NCBI GenBank assembly: GCA_002394685.1
Contig: DGUP01000073.1
Coordinates: forward strand, 1 to 49,849
DNA length: 49,849 bases
Reading direction: 5' to 3'
From: Treponema sp. UBA4307
GTDB taxonomy: Bacteria; Spirochaetota; Spirochaetia; Treponematales; Treponemataceae
The notes under the pieces were generated by a model, which saw nothing but the letters and a program-made list of their open reading frames with translations, was not told the origin of the DNA and made no database searches. Both the position numbers and the translations under genes were made by a program. Shown piece by piece: positions 25,889 to 39,000 of the stretch. Numbering within the stretch: position 1 is the first letter of the stretch; each line of letters starts with the position of its first letter.

Positions 25889-28800
25889 ATGAACAGACAG
25901 AGAATATTATTACTAGCATCAGCAATTTTTGCAGTGTTTGTTTTAACAACTTGTAATACTGGTTTAGGAACAACTGTAGATACTCAACATCCAAATGTTA
26001 AAATTCTTACACCTGCAGCTGAAAGTTCCAATGGTGGAAGCCAGGTTTTATTTAGTGGAACTTATACTGATGATAAAGGACTAAAATCCGTAACTTTTAC
26101 TCTTTATAAAAAGAAATCCACCGAACCTGTAGAAGGTTTCCCAAAAACTGTTCATCCTTCATCAAGTGATAGTAATACAATTAAACCATATTCTTCCGGT
26201 GCGTCAAACGGAACATGGAATTTTACAATGGATTCCACTGGACTTGAAGATGGTTCGTATCGTATGGTTGTGGTTGGAAATGACGGTAGCTATGATTCCG
26301 GCGCTGCTGAATGTGACTTTAAAATAGATAATACAAAACCAATCTTCCTTCTTTCTAAACCTAATTCAACAGATATTTCAGATCCTAGTCACTTTGGTAC
26401 AAGTATCACTATTGCAGGTGAAATAGGAGATGATTCAACAACAATTCCTTATGCAAGAGTTCAGATTTTTCCTCAGAATTCAGACGAAAGCACTAGTCCT
26501 CTGGAATTTACCCTTTTCTATAATAATGGAACTTTATATACAACAGATACACTTGTTTATGAAAACTTATCTATTTCAGGTGGCACAGACATAACCCTGG
26601 CAAAATACAACACTACAATTGCTTCTTATGAAGAAGAACATAGTGGGGCATTTTATTCCGCTTCACCTGAGGACCAGAGACTTCATGATATTTACAAAAC
26701 GATTTACGGGGACACAGATCCTTCAGAAACTGTATATTTCTACGCTTATATTGAAATTGAAGATGAAGCTGGAAATGTAAGTGACGGAACCTGGATTAAA
26801 ACTGATTTATCAAATGAAATTAACGCTATAAATCCTTCGTATGCAAAATATACAATCAGTGGATTGAAAAAAGCTCTGAACGGTAGTCTTACAGGGGACG
26901 AGGCTTCTGTTTATCTTACCGCAATGGAAGCTTCAAAGACAGGTCTTTCACAAAGTGATTCCTTTGCCACAAGAAAACTTTATGGTATGAGCATTAACAG
27001 AGATGTTGCTCCATATTATGAATTTAAGGGGCTGACTGTTACAAATGGCGGTACCTGGCATCTGGCAAATGCTGTAACCTTGTACGTAAACTGTGGAACT
27101 GAAGGTTATAAAGTAAAACCGAATACTCTTAAAGTTCAGATTTACGCAGCAAAAGATAATAACTCTACAGACAAGGCTTCTGAAATTCCAGTTGCCGTAA
27201 TTTCTGCCTCAAATATTTATTCAGGAACAACACCTGCAGCAAATATAGAAGATGCTATAGAAAATGGTTCATATCAGTTTACTTTACCAAATACTCTTGC
27301 AACAGGAAATTATCTTCTTGAAGCAACTGGAAAAGATGTAAACAATCAGGATTTGACGGGGAAGGCGATTTATGGTTTTACAGTTGACTCATCAGTTGTA
27401 CTTCCATCAATTAATAAAATAACAGTTTCTGCAGGTTCAGATGATATTGCTTTAAATGATCAGACAGAAATGGTTCCAACTGTTGGAGGAGTTGAAAAAC
27501 GTTTTGTTCGTTTTAAGGTTCAGGCCAGCAGCAATCTGGATGAAAATGAAGATGGAGTTAGTGAAACTATTTCTAAAGTCTATGCAACGATTGATTCAAA
27601 TGAAACAGAGTACACTCTTACACTTGTTGAAGATTCCTATGACAGTACATCCGGAAGTTATGAATATGTTACAGATGTAATTGATATTTCTGATTTTGAA
27701 ACTGATGAAGTAACCGTGTTAGTTAATGCAGTAACTTCAGCAACGGTTTCTGACACAAAGACTTTACGTATTAATAACAAGGGACCTTCAGTAGAATTTA
27801 CAAGTCCCGCTAAAGAGTCAGCTACAACTTATTTTGGACAGGTAATTTTAATGGGAACAGCATATTCCACTTATTCTTCAATGAGTGACATTAAATACCT
27901 GGTTGTTGATAACACAACTTATTCGCTGTATGAAAAAGTCTTAAATGGAAGTGACAGCGAAAAGGTTGAAGCATACAATACTCTGGTTGAAAAAATTCTT
28001 AAACAATCAAATCAGGATTGTGTAAATTCAATGACTGTTAATTCGTGGAAATTTACTTTCACTCCATTTGGAAGTGCTGCAGTTGATTCATATTCATCAA
28101 TTCCTCACACAAGTGAAGGAGTTTATACATTACCAGTTCTTTTTGCAGCAGAAGACAATCTTGGTAATACAAGTTTGATAACTGATTTCACAATTTATTA
28201 TGATCCTTACGGAGACCGTCCTGTTACAGAAATTGGAACTCCGGGAGAAGATAAAATTGTTTCTGGAACAATCCGTATTGCGGGTACTGCAGTAGATAAT
28301 GTTAAGGTAAATGAAGTTTATTTACAGATTGATGTTAACAATGACGGAAAGTACAACAGCACAGATATTTCTTACCTTGAAAATGCAGCAGATTTGAATG
28401 GAGATTTGCTTTATACAATTGTTAGAGAAAACGAACTTGATACAGGAGATCATTCAGCAGATCCTAATTTCTGGGGTATTAAGGCATCAGGAACAGGAAT
28501 CTGGTCTTACAAGGTAAATACTTCTAATGAACTGCTTTTGAGTACTGAAACAAATACTTATTTAAGAATTCGTGCAGCTGCTCTGGATAATAATAATACT
28601 CTTGGCCGCTGGAGTGATGAAGTAATCGTTCAGATTGATCCTCAGGCTCCTTCAATTGATGTGAATGGTGTAAGAGATTATGACTCTGAACCAAATTCTG
28701 CAACAATCGATGCTTATACAAATCAAAATACATATGAAGATTTAATGGCTCTTCAGGGAGACTGGTATCTTTCTCTCAATGTGTATGATGAAAGTGGAAT

Positions 28801-31800
28801 TTATAGAGAAGGAATGTACTATATCAGTGCTTCTACTTCAGAAGGACTGGATGATCAGAATGCAGTTCATCATCCTGTAGAATATTATCAGGAATATAGT
28901 TTTGGAAGTAAGCCGGGTTATACGGTTCTTTTGCCTCTGGAAACTGGTTCAGGTGAAGGTACTAGATATATCAGGTTTGTAGCAACTGATGCAACAGAAG
29001 AGCACTCTGGAAAATCTGAAAGTGAATATGTTGTTAAATATGACAACACTTCTCCAGAGCATTATGGTCCTGGTAAAGATATAAATGGGGAAAATGCTTA
29101 TCTTTATGATGTGTCAGATTCGTCAGATTCTTATAATCCTCTTTCCTATAAAAAACTTAAGCTGAGTAATTATGTTGTTTCTTTCCGCGGTTATGCTACA
29201 GATGCAGGTACAGGTTTTTCAAAAGCCCTCTTCTATTTCCGCAGACAAATTGACGGCGTTACAACAATCGAGCTTCCTCTGCCTTCATATGATTCAACAA
29301 GCGGAGGCTACTTGTCTTCCGTTTCTGCAGCAGTTATTTATAATGCAGACAGCAGCCCTGTTTCTAAATCGAAAACTGATTCTTACGAAAATAAAGTTGG
29401 TCTGGATGATGTAACTGATCTTTATGGAGTAACTCTTACAGATGCAACACGTACAAGCACTACATTTGTTCACCCTCTTGTTGATGATTACAGTTTTATC
29501 CGTGCAGGTGGAGTTGCATATATTAACGGTGGTTTTCATATTATTGAAAAAGTAAACGGCACAACAATTACTTTTGCAGATGAAGTAAGTGATGTGGGTA
29601 GCAGTGCAAAAAAAGCATTCTTCCCTATGGCCTTAGTTGTGGACAATAAAAATACAGAAGCCGGTAACTATGATAATGGAATTTATTATGTAGTAAATGA
29701 TGATGGAGACGGCATTGCAGAGAATGTTTCAATTCAGGGGGAAATGGCAAGCTGGCAGGCAAGCGTATTTGCTGATGAACTTGAAGACGGGCCTGTTTTC
29801 ATTGATACAATCGTAATCGATAATGCTGAAAATTTCTCAAGTGTTGTAAGTACAAATGTAATGCTTGCAAATCATACTCCTCGTGTATCAAAAGTTTATC
29901 TTGCTGTAGATATTGATAAGAATGAAAGTTTTTCAGATGGAGAACTGGGAACAAGAACAGAAAATGGTATAACTTACAATTATTATGCAGCAGGTAATGG
30001 AGTTAATCTCACAGATTCATATTTTACTCTTGATGACACGGGAGTAAAAATGACAGGAGATATGGCTGTAGCAATCGAAATGCTTGGTGACCAGGATTTT
30101 TCAGGCTACGGAGCAGGAAGTGGAACCCTCTATTACAATGCAGGTATTACTTCTTCACTTCTCAGTGCGCCAAATGTCAGCGCAAGTATGAGTGAATTCA
30201 GTGCTGTAAACAAATTTGCTTCCAGCGGAACATACACTCCGGCTTTAGCAAATCTCTATAAAATATATTTTGATGAAAATGATGTTTCTGGTGAAGATGG
30301 AAATTACTATATCAACATCAGTATTGCAGATTCTACCCCTGGAATTGTAAGAGGAACAGCAGATTCTACAAAAGTTAAAAATGGAATCACCTATTACCAG
30401 ACATACGGAACTCAGGCAACTGCAATTAATATTCCAATTATTGTTGACCTTACAGATGAAATTGGTCCAAAAACTGTAATAGATGATTTCTACTGGAAGT
30501 CTTCTTCCGATAACTCAATTTATGAAAAAGATTCTGATAATGGACACATTGAACTGTCTGAAGATTTACCATCAGGTGATTTTGCAGCAGGTAATTCAGG
30601 TGTTTACGATAAAGATCCAAAAGTATCAGGAAAAATCAGTCTTCGTGGTAGTGTATTTGATGACCAGTTGATAGGTTCAATCTGGGTAAATATCAGTGAA
30701 AAAACACTTTCTGATTATGAGACTGGTGGCAGTTATGGTAACAGTGGAACTGCTTCTGACTTTGGGGATTCAAAGACTTATTATCAGATGGCACGCTTTG
30801 AAGTTTCAAGTGAAGGCAGCGAATGGATTTGTACTTCTGCCCAGATGAGTAGTAATGGTTATGCATTCTCAGTAAATGCAAATGATTCTGATTCTTATTT
30901 GAATCACTCTGGTCATAAAGTTACATGGCAGCTGGATCTGGATACAGAAAAACTTGATAGTAAAAAGACTGTAGAAGATATGGTAATTACAGTAGCGGCT
31001 GTAGACCATAACAATCGTTTAAGTTCAATTACAAATGTAAATGTGGATTCATCTGCAGATGATGCAAACAAGAGCCGCCCGTATTATCAGATGGATGTTG
31101 TTCCTTATGTTACAAGTCTTACAACAGTTCTTTCTGAGAAAAATAAAAAGTATCCAAGTGTTTATGGCCGTACTGCTTTAGGGGCATGGCCTGTTTATTA
31201 TGAAAAATATTCTGCTGACGGTTCAACGAATGTAGCAGAAACAGTTAAGGTAAATGGATTTAATCTGGATAATGGAACTGTTACTTTAGCAGGAACAGCA
31301 AATAATACCGCAGTACTTTCTGATGGAGAATTTACAATTCCATCTGGAGCAAAAAGTGGAAAAGTTACGCTCTCTGTAAATTCAATTCCTTCATTGAATA
31401 ACCTGAATAATAATGAGGCTTCCGGTTCGTACAGTAAGGTTGATACCTCTGTTACAGGGGAATATAAAATTATCAGGAATTACTACAATCGCATGCCTAA
31501 CAATATAAACAATAATCTCCTTACAGATGACTTTGAACTGTATATCTGGGATATTGATTCTATAGCTGCAAGAGGTTATGACGTTGGGGATATTTCAGCG
31601 CTTGTAATGAAAGTAAATCCAACAAATGGTATGCTGGGATTTGCTTATTCAGATTCTCCTGGTTACAGATTCTTCCTGCCAAATGGTTCTGATTCTTCTT
31701 ATCTCTATTGGGGATGGGGCTGGGACCGTTATGTTGCAACAGAATTTGCATATGATTCTTTAGGTAATACATACGGCACAGCTGCTGAAGTAGATATTTC

Positions 31801-33010
31801 TGGTACATCAAAGGCTTCCCGCTATAGATTGCATTCAAGCAAGTGGGGTGTGAGTCATGGTGGTATGACAATGGGTAGCTCTGATACTCAGTCGGCCTAC
31901 AACAATATAAACTCAATTCGCCTTGAAACAATGGCAACAGTTAAAGGTGGAACTTTTGTTGGTGATCCTTCCAGAATTCAGTCGCCTTCTATTGTACTGA
32001 CAAATTCTGATAATCAAAGTACAAATGTTTATCTGGCATATTATGATAATTCAACCAGTGAAATTCGTTTGAGAGTTGGTAAGAATGTCTATTCAAATGG
32101 ATATAGTAATTTTGGTCAGTTCAATGATACTAGCTCTGCTGTAGATAACATCGATAGCTATTCAAAATATCCGACTATTTCAATTGTATCTTCAGTTGCA
32201 AATGGTGCATATGGTAACGAAAATGCAAAACCTGGTAACAAGGTAAGTCTTGGTGTTCTTCCGGGAGCTGGTACTAATGGAACAGATATTCTGGTAATTG
32301 TCTGGTATGACGCAACGAATGAAAGTGTATGGTTCAGTTATCTTACAACTCCTCTGGATTATAGCAGCAGAGAAGGAGATACATATTTTATTCCTAACTG
32401 GTCTACTCCAGTAGAAATCCTTGAAGCTGGTACAGCAGGTGGATATTGTAAGCTGGCAGTTGATGGGGATAATGGAATTCATATTGCCGCATACTCTAAG
32501 GAAAATTCAGGTTCTCTGGTTTACGCTTATATGTCGTCTTATACGAATGAATCTGCAAGTCTTTCACTGGTTGATTCTTATGGTTCTGCTGGACAAAACT
32601 TGACTATTGATTTTGCAAAAAATGCTTCCGGAATGTGGATTCCTTATATTGGTTATTACACAGAATCTCTGGCAAATCCAAAACTTGCCTATATGGTGGA
32701 CACTTCCTCTGCAAATCCTGCTGGAGCAGATGAGGAAGGAATGTTTACTCAAAAATGGGAAGTTGTTTTGATTCCTGTTGTAAGTAAGGAAAGAGAAATA
32801 CTTGAAAAGGAACTTGTCTGTGTAGGTCTTTACCGAAATGCTAATGGAACCTTAAAAGATTTCCCTTCAACATCGAAAACTTTTACTAAAAATGGTGTAG
32901 ATGTATCTGGAAGGACCTATGGTAACGGAACATCAAATCCAGTGCTAGGTTATGGAATAAATTATAGTAAAGGTAACACAACCTACATTGAAACTGCACA
33001 AATGAGATAA
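25889..33010 (+). CDS. Giant modular lipoprotein 2, paralogue of lipoprotein 1
   Basis: A 2373-residue lipoprotein with lipobox LTTC (Cys22) followed by NTGLGTTVDTQHPNVKIL. The order of parts repeats that of the first paralogue: Ig-like pair; EF-hand-like loop DVNNDGKYNSTD (28331); LDNNNTLGRWSD; KALFYFRRQI; YSFIRAGGVAYINGGFHII; NDDGDGIAEN; ANHTPRVSKVYLAVDIDKNE (loop at 29909); FDDQLIGSIWV; YQMDVVPYVTSLTT; TIG-like VKVNGFNLDNGTVTLAG; the linker LNNLNNNEASGSY; then a propeller-like domain with STNVYLAYYDNSTSEIRLRV, DILVIVWYDATNESVWFSYL and NGIHIAAYSKENSGSLVYAY. The ribosome binding site before ATG 25889 is weak (AAGG at 3 nt). The next paralogue starts 10 bp after the stop, so these two form an operon. 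Confidence 0.82.
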   Translation: MNRQRILLLASAIFAVFVLTTCNTGLGTTVDTQHPNVKILTPAAESSNGGSQVLFSGTYTDDKGLKSVTFTLYKKKSTEPVEGFPKTVHPSSSDSNTIKPYSSGASNGTWNFTMDSTGLEDGSYRMVVVGNDGSYDSGAAECDFKIDNTKPIFLLSKPNSTDISDPSHFGTSITIAGEIGDDSTTIPYARVQIFPQNSDESTSPLEFTLFYNNGTLYTTDTLVYENLSISGGTDITLAKYNTTIASYEEEHSGAFYSASPEDQRLHDIYKTIYGDTDPSETVYFYAYIEIEDEAGNVSDGTWIKTDLSNEINAINPSYAKYTISGLKKALNGSLTGDEASVYLTAMEASKTGLSQSDSFATRKLYGMSINRDVAPYYEFKGLTVTNGGTWHLANAVTLYVNCGTEGYKVKPNTLKVQIYAAKDNNSTDKASEIPVAVISASNIYSGTTPAANIEDAIENGSYQFTLPNTLATGNYLLEATGKDVNNQDLTGKAIYGFTVDSSVVLPSINKITVSAGSDDIALNDQTEMVPTVGGVEKRFVRFKVQASSNLDENEDGVSETISKVYATIDSNETEYTLTLVEDSYDSTSGSYEYVTDVIDISDFETDEVTVLVNAVTSATVSDTKTLRINNKGPSVEFTSPAKESATTYFGQVILMGTAYSTYSSMSDIKYLVVDNTTYSLYEKVLNGSDSEKVEAYNTLVEKILKQSNQDCVNSMTVNSWKFTFTPFGSAAVDSYSSIPHTSEGVYTLPVLFAAEDNLGNTSLITDFTIYYDPYGDRPVTEIGTPGEDKIVSGTIRIAGTAVDNVKVNEVYLQIDVNNDGKYNSTDISYLENAADLNGDLLYTIVRENELDTGDHSADPNFWGIKASGTGIWSYKVNTSNELLLSTETNTYLRIRAAALDNNNTLGRWSDEVIVQIDPQAPSIDVNGVRDYDSEPNSATIDAYTNQNTYEDLMALQGDWYLSLNVYDESGIYREGMYYISASTSEGLDDQNAVHHPVEYYQEYSFGSKPGYTVLLPLETGSGEGTRYIRFVATDATEEHSGKSESEYVVKYDNTSPEHYGPGKDINGENAYLYDVSDSSDSYNPLSYKKLKLSNYVVSFRGYATDAGTGFSKALFYFRRQIDGVTTIELPLPSYDSTSGGYLSSVSAAVIYNADSSPVSKSKTDSYENKVGLDDVTDLYGVTLTDATRTSTTFVHPLVDDYSFIRAGGVAYINGGFHIIEKVNGTTITFADEVSDVGSSAKKAFFPMALVVDNKNTEAGNYDNGIYYVVNDDGDGIAENVSIQGEMASWQASVFADELEDGPVFIDTIVIDNAENFSSVVSTNVMLANHTPRVSKVYLAVDIDKNESFSDGELGTRTENGITYNYYAAGNGVNLTDSYFTLDDTGVKMTGDMAVAIEMLGDQDFSGYGAGSGTLYYNAGITSSLLSAPNVSASMSEFSAVNKFASSGTYTPALANLYKIYFDENDVSGEDGNYYINISIADSTPGIVRGTADSTKVKNGITYYQTYGTQATAINIPIIVDLTDEIGPKTVIDDFYWKSSSDNSIYEKDSDNGHIELSEDLPSGDFAAGNSGVYDKDPKVSGKISLRGSVFDDQLIGSIWVNISEKTLSDYETGGSYGNSGTASDFGDSKTYYQMARFEVSSEGSEWICTSAQMSSNGYAFSVNANDSDSYLNHSGHKVTWQLDLDTEKLDSKKTVEDMVITVAAVDHNNRLSSITNVNVDSSADDANKSRPYYQMDVVPYVTSLTTVLSEKNKKYPSVYGRTALGAWPVYYEKYSADGSTNVAETVKVNGFNLDNGTVTLAGTANNTAVLSDGEFTIPSGAKSGKVTLSVNSIPSLNNLNNNEASGSYSKVDTSVTGEYKIIRNYYNRMPNNINNNLLTDDFELYIWDIDSIAARGYDVGDISALVMKVNPTNGMLGFAYSDSPGYRFFLPNGSDSSYLYWGWGWDRYVATEFAYDSLGNTYGTAAEVDISGTSKASRYRLHSSKWGVSHGGMTMGSSDTQSAYNNINSIRLETMATVKGGTFVGDPSRIQSPSIVLTNSDNQSTNVYLAYYDNSTSEIRLRVGKNVYSNGYSNFGQFNDTSSAVDNIDSYSKYPTISIVSSVANGAYGNENAKPGNKVSLGVLPGAGTNGTDILVIVWYDATNESVWFSYLTTPLDYSSREGDTYFIPNWSTPVEILEAGTAGGYCKLAVDGDNGIHIAAYSKENSGSLVYAYMSSYTNESASLSLVDSYGSAGQNLTIDFAKNASGMWIPYIGYYTESLANPKLAYMVDTSSANPAGADEEGMFTQKWEVVLIPVVSKEREILEKELVCVGLYRNANGTLKDFPSTSKTFTKNGVDVSGRTYGNGTSNPVLGYGINYSKGNTTYIETAQMR

Positions 33011-33020
33011 GGAGGCGAAA

Positions 33021-36000
33021 ATGAAAAAGCTTAATACATTAACATATACAATTTTAACACTCTTAACATTTTCTGCCTGTACAGTAGGTCTGGGCCCGGC
33101 AGTAGATACAACACCGCCAGTAGTTACAATTACTTCTCCTGCTTCAAATGAAGCTTTGAGTTCAGCAAACGGAGAGTCAGAAACAGGTTTTGTTAATTTT
33201 GAAGGAACCTTCCAGGATGATAAGGCTATAAAATCAATCAACCTGACTATATATTCAAGAGACAAGGCATCTGCTGAAAAAACTAAGGTGGGGGAAACCG
33301 TAAAACTTACCTTTGATAATAGTATTTCTCCAAATGTTGCAAATAGTGGTTCAATAACAAGTAATTCAAATAAAAAAGAAGGAATCTGGACATATAAGCT
33401 GGATACAACATCTTTACCGGATGGTTCCTATACTCTTGTTGCAACAGGATATGATGGCGCCTACACTTCAAGTGAAGCTGAAAGAAATTTTGACGTGGAC
33501 AATACAGCACCTCTTTGTTTGCTTACAAAACCAACTGGAACAAATATTGAATCTCCATACAGATATGGAAGTGCTTTAGTTCTTAACGGAGAAATTGGAG
33601 ATGCTCACGATATTGAAAGTATTTCTCTTCAGTTCTATACAACAGACGGAAATTTGATAACATTCTCAGGTCTTTTGGATGAAGAAGGAAATGTTCTTGA
33701 AGATACAGATATCCTCACTTATAAAGACATAGAAGTTGCAGGTGGTACTTCAATTACAATTGCATATGATAATGACGGTAGCAGTTATAACGACAGAAAT
33801 CTAAATACAATTTACAACACTCTTTATTCATCAGCAGCTCCTGATGAAAAGGGAAATGTTCCTTTTTACATGTATGTACAGATAAAAGATGAAGCAGGAA
33901 ATGAAAGTAAGGGAACCTGGCTTAAAGAAGAGGTCAGTAAAGAATTAGAGAGTAAGTCAATTAGTGAAAGTGTTAATGTAAGTAAACTCTATTCTGTGCT
34001 TGACGGAAGTTATGATGGAGCTTATGAAAGTGGATATCTTTCAGTTCTTAATTCCACCAAAACAGGTCTGGAGAATGACAGCCTGAGTTTTGCAGAAAAA
34101 AAACTCTATGCCCTGAGTGTAAATAAATCAATTAATCCGTCTTATACCTTTGGTTCTGTATTTATTGTAGATGATTCTACTGCAGACAGTGAATGGCAGC
34201 CTGTAAATAATCAGGGAACTATGACAATTACAGTGGAAGCAGGACTTAATGGTGCGGGGGTAATACCAGATTCAATTTCAATTTACATCTGGTCAACTGA
34301 AGACAGTAATGGAGACGGTTATCTTGAAAAAGTCAGCGGTTCTGCATTAAAAACAATAACAAAAAATCAGATTTATAATGGTACTCAATCTATTGCAGGA
34401 ATGAGCACTACTGTAAGCTCTGCAACCTATTCGTTTACACTTCCTGATTTACCAACAGGCTATTATTTTATAAGTGCCCAGGGATACGATGAGGCAGAAG
34501 AATCTTTTGCACAAAATACAAGCTTTGGTTTCCATGTAGATCAGGATGCAGTTGTTCCTGTAATTAATTCTGTGGCAGCTTATATTGACAGCAACGAACT
34601 TTCTGAATCTGCAATGAAGTCAAATGCACAAAATAATGCTGAAGTTCTTTCTGCATCTCAAACAGTTGGAGGAACAGAAAAACAGCAGATGGTACTCAAG
34701 GTTGCAGCCGATGCTTCTTCAGGCAGTCTTTCTGTAACAGCAAAACTTGCAGATAAAAGCTGGAACCTTGCTCTTAAAAATGGCTTCTATTATTCAGATG
34801 TGATAGATTTTTCTTCCATTACAACTGGAACTTATAGCCTGGTAATCATAGCAAGTGTAACTGCAAATGAGACCACAACTACTGTAAGTACGCAAAAAAC
34901 TTTCTATATAAATAACTCTGGTCCGATAGTAAACATTTCATCTCCGGAAAAAGGAGATACTACAAATCATACAAGTGAAATAAGTTTTATTGGAAGCAGT
35001 TACTCAACTTATTCTACTCCAGAAAAAATAGATTATCTTGTAATCAACAACACAATTAAGAATGAATCTGCATACAGTTCAGGAAATGATGTGCAGAAAA
35101 AAGCTCTGTTTAAGAAATATGCAGCAAATAATTTGAATGAAGGAAGTGCCTCTTCATGGAAGTTTACACTTACTCCGTTTGATAATACTAATGCGTCATC
35201 TTATTCATCAATCACTCATACTGATGAAGGAGTTTATACTCTACCTGTCTGGTTCCTTGCAGCAGATGACCTGGGAAATGAAACATTAATTAGTGATTAT
35301 ACGATTTTCTACGATCCAAATGCTGATCGTCCTGTAGCAGTAATGGTTTATCCTACAGACGGCTCATCAGTCTCAGGAAGTATCCGTGTTAGTGGTACTG
35401 CAAGCGATAATTATTCAGTTAGTGCTGTATATTTCCAGATTGATTCTACAGCAAATGATGGACACGATTTTGGTTCAGCAGATGCAGAATCTCTGGCAGC
35501 CCTTACAGATGAAAGTGGTAATCCAATTTTTGATATTGTTTATGAAGAAGACCTTCCTGCCGGGGGAGACTATTCTGCAATTCAAGGAGGGGAAACCTGG
35601 TGGGGTATTAAAGCATCAGGAGTTAAATCTGCAAGTACAACGGGCTGGTATTACACAATCAATGCAAAAGAAGAACTTAAGGAATTAACAGACGCAATTA
35701 TAGCCGGAGGATCAAATTACCGGTTTAAGATTCGTGCAGCTTCACTTGATAACAATAATACTCTGGGACTCTGGAGTGATTATGTTACAATGGAAATTGA
35801 CCCGAATGCTCCTCAGGTAAGTGTGGATGGTGTATATCAGTATACAGATACAACTTTTGAAACTGCAACAGCTTCTAAAACTTATACAAATGGTATGTCT
35901 CTCAAGGGCGACTGGTATTTGACCCTTACAACTTATGATAACAATGGTATTTATGCTGGAGAAATGTACTATTATATGGCTGATTCTTTAAGCGGACTTT

Positions 36001-39000
36001 CAACTGCTGCTAAATCTACAGTCACTTATAAAGAAGCATATGAAAATGGTGATTACAGAGGCTACAAAGTTTATATTCCCCTGGAGACAGGAAATGCAAA
36101 TACCGAAGGTACAAGATACATTCGATTCTATACAAGTGATAATGAATCAGACGGGGAAGATATAAACCATACTCAGATTTATAAAGATTATGTTTTTGAT
36201 TATGACAATAATGCTCCGGAACAGCAGAGTAATTCCAGCAGTTATCTGGCAGATGTAAGTGGAACTGATGATAATATTTATCCGCTTCAGCGTGAAAAAC
36301 TTAAGGTAAGTAACAGCGTAATTTCCTTCCGTGGTTATGTTAATGATGGAGGTTCAGGATTTGATAAGGCTCTCTTCTACTTCCGACGTGTTGTGGATGG
36401 AGTTACAACAATTGAACTTCCTTTACCGGAAGCTTCTGGCAGTGGATATGCTTCAGATTCAGCAGCCGCTGTTGTTTATACAGTGAGCAATTCAAAAGTT
36501 TCTATTTCAAATGGAGGCGCCGTTTCATCTCTGGTTTCTAAAGATAGTGACTCAGGTCTGTACGGTGTAACTTTAACAGGGGCTGCCAGAGGAACTGAAA
36601 CTTTTACTCATTCAGCAGTTTCTGAATATAAATATATTCGTGCAGGTGGACTGGCATATATTGCAGGCTCATATCACATAATTGCAAGTGTAAATGGAGA
36701 TGTTGTTACTTTTACTGATGAAGTAAATTCAAGTGCAGCTGGATCAGATTCAGCCTTTTTCCCTGTGGCATTAGTTGCAGGAAATTCATTAAATGAAGTA
36801 TCATACTGGTCTGGTGGTCTTTATTACATTAGCAACGATGATGGTGACGGTATTTATGAATATTCAGCAGAAGGAAATCAGACTGGAATCTGGAAATGGC
36901 AGGTAAGCGTTTTTGGAGCTGAGCTGGATGACGGCCCTGTTTACATTGATACAATGATAATGGATAAAGCCGAAAACTGTTCTGCTGTTAAGACTACTGC
37001 TGTAATGCTGGCAAACCATACACCACGAATTTCAAAAGTGTATGTTGGGGTTGATATTAATGAAGACGGAACAATTGAAAACTCTGAACTTGGTACTTCA
37101 GTAATCGGAGGTACTACTCAGGTTCCATATTATATTGTTACTTCAAATTCTGCAGCTCAGAACGTTGTAACTCTTTCTTCAACAAATCTTAAAATGACTG
37201 GTGATCTGGCACTTGCAATCGAAATGCTCGGAGACCAGGCATATGGAGGTTACGGCGCAGGTAATGGAACACTTTATTACAATGCCGCACTTTCTCAAAC
37301 AGCATTAACAAAACCGTCAGTAAGTTCAAATATGTCGGCTTTTGGAAGCAATTCAAATCTTGTGTTCTCAAATGAGGGGGTAGAATCTCTTAATAAAATT
37401 TACTTTATGAAAGATTCTGTAAGCAGTGAAGACGGAGATTACTACATTAATATCAGTATTGCAGATTCAACTCCTGGAATTGCTTTGGGAGCAGCAGATG
37501 TAAGTGAAACAAAACCAAAATCTGGAATTACTTATTATTCAACTTATGGTTCTCAGGCAACTGCTGTAAATATTCCTGTTAATGTTGATTTGATTGATGA
37601 AGTAACTCCTGTTTCTGTAATCAATCCTGTTTACTGGAATAGTGCGGAAGATAATTCAATCTACGAAAACAATGTACAAAATGGACATATTGAAATTCCT
37701 TCCGATTTACCTTCAACTTACTTTGCTTCGAATAAGACAGGTATATATGACCTTGATCCTAAAGTTTCAGGAAAGATTTCACTTTCAGGAACTGTATTTG
37801 ATGATCATACTCTGGACTCTATCTGGATTTGTATTGATGATAAGACTCCAACCGGCTACCTTACATCTGCAACAAATGCGGGTTATGGATCAAATGGAAA
37901 GGTAACTTATAAAATTGATGGAAAAAACTATACTTTCTATCAAATGGCACACTATACCTCTTCAGGATGGGTGAATGCTGCTGCAACTATAGATGCAAAT
38001 GGCCTGGCCTTTACTGTTGATGCCAGCGATGAGAATTCATATTTTGGTCAGTCTGGTCACAAGGTTGTATGGAAGCTGGATTTTGATACATCAACTATAG
38101 CAAGTGTTGCAAAGGCAGATATAAAAATCCGTCTGCTTACTGTAGACCATAGCGGAAACGAGAATAGTTTCGTAATTAATACAGACAGCGGAGATGGTAC
38201 ATACAATCTTCCATATTATCAGATGGATGTAGTTCCCTACATTACAAGTTTGACAACAAGTCTTTCTTCTAAAAACAAGAAAAATCCTTCTGTAAATGGA
38301 AGAAGTGCTCTGGGGGCATATCCGGTTTATTATCATACTTCTAAAACTGATGGTAGTTCTGCTCTTGAAGAAATAATTGTTAACGGATTTAACTTAAAAG
38401 ATGGTGCAGAAGTTACAATGCAAGGTTCTGGGGAAAATTCTCCAAGTGCATCTCTGTCCGGAGGAAAATTTACCCTTTCTGCAGAAGCAACTAGTGGTGA
38501 AATAAACTTATCAGTAAATGGCATAAGTAATCTGAATAATATTAATAATAATTTTGCCACAGGTTCATATGAAGGAACAATTGATGACTCAAGCGATTAC
38601 GAAGATAAGGTAGAATATGCCTATAACCTTCAGCCAAATAATATAAACAACAAGTATCTGACAGATGATATAAAACTTGCAGTTATTCAGATTAACTCTC
38701 AGGCTGCAACAGGAACAGAAGGCCCTATTGAAAATCCTAGAATGAGAATTAGTCCAAACGGCGGAAAACTTGGCTTTTCTTTTGCAAGCGGTAACGGTAA
38801 ATTCTACATGCCGAAGAATTCAGAAACTTCGTTTACCTACTGGGGTAAAGATAATGATAAATATAATGCAGTAGAATTTATCTATGATGAAAGCGGTTAT
38901 ACCTATGGGGTTGCCGCTGGTCGCGATACAGGTGCCAGTGGTGGAACTGCATCTAAATTCCGTTATCATGCAGGAAGATGGGGCGTTTCTACAGGTGGCG

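Noticed and set aside
31560..31937. 125-codon minus-strand frame inside giant lipoprotein 2
   Set aside because: Low-complexity antisense product rich in His, Gln and Leu, with no start signal; a shadow of the coding strand.
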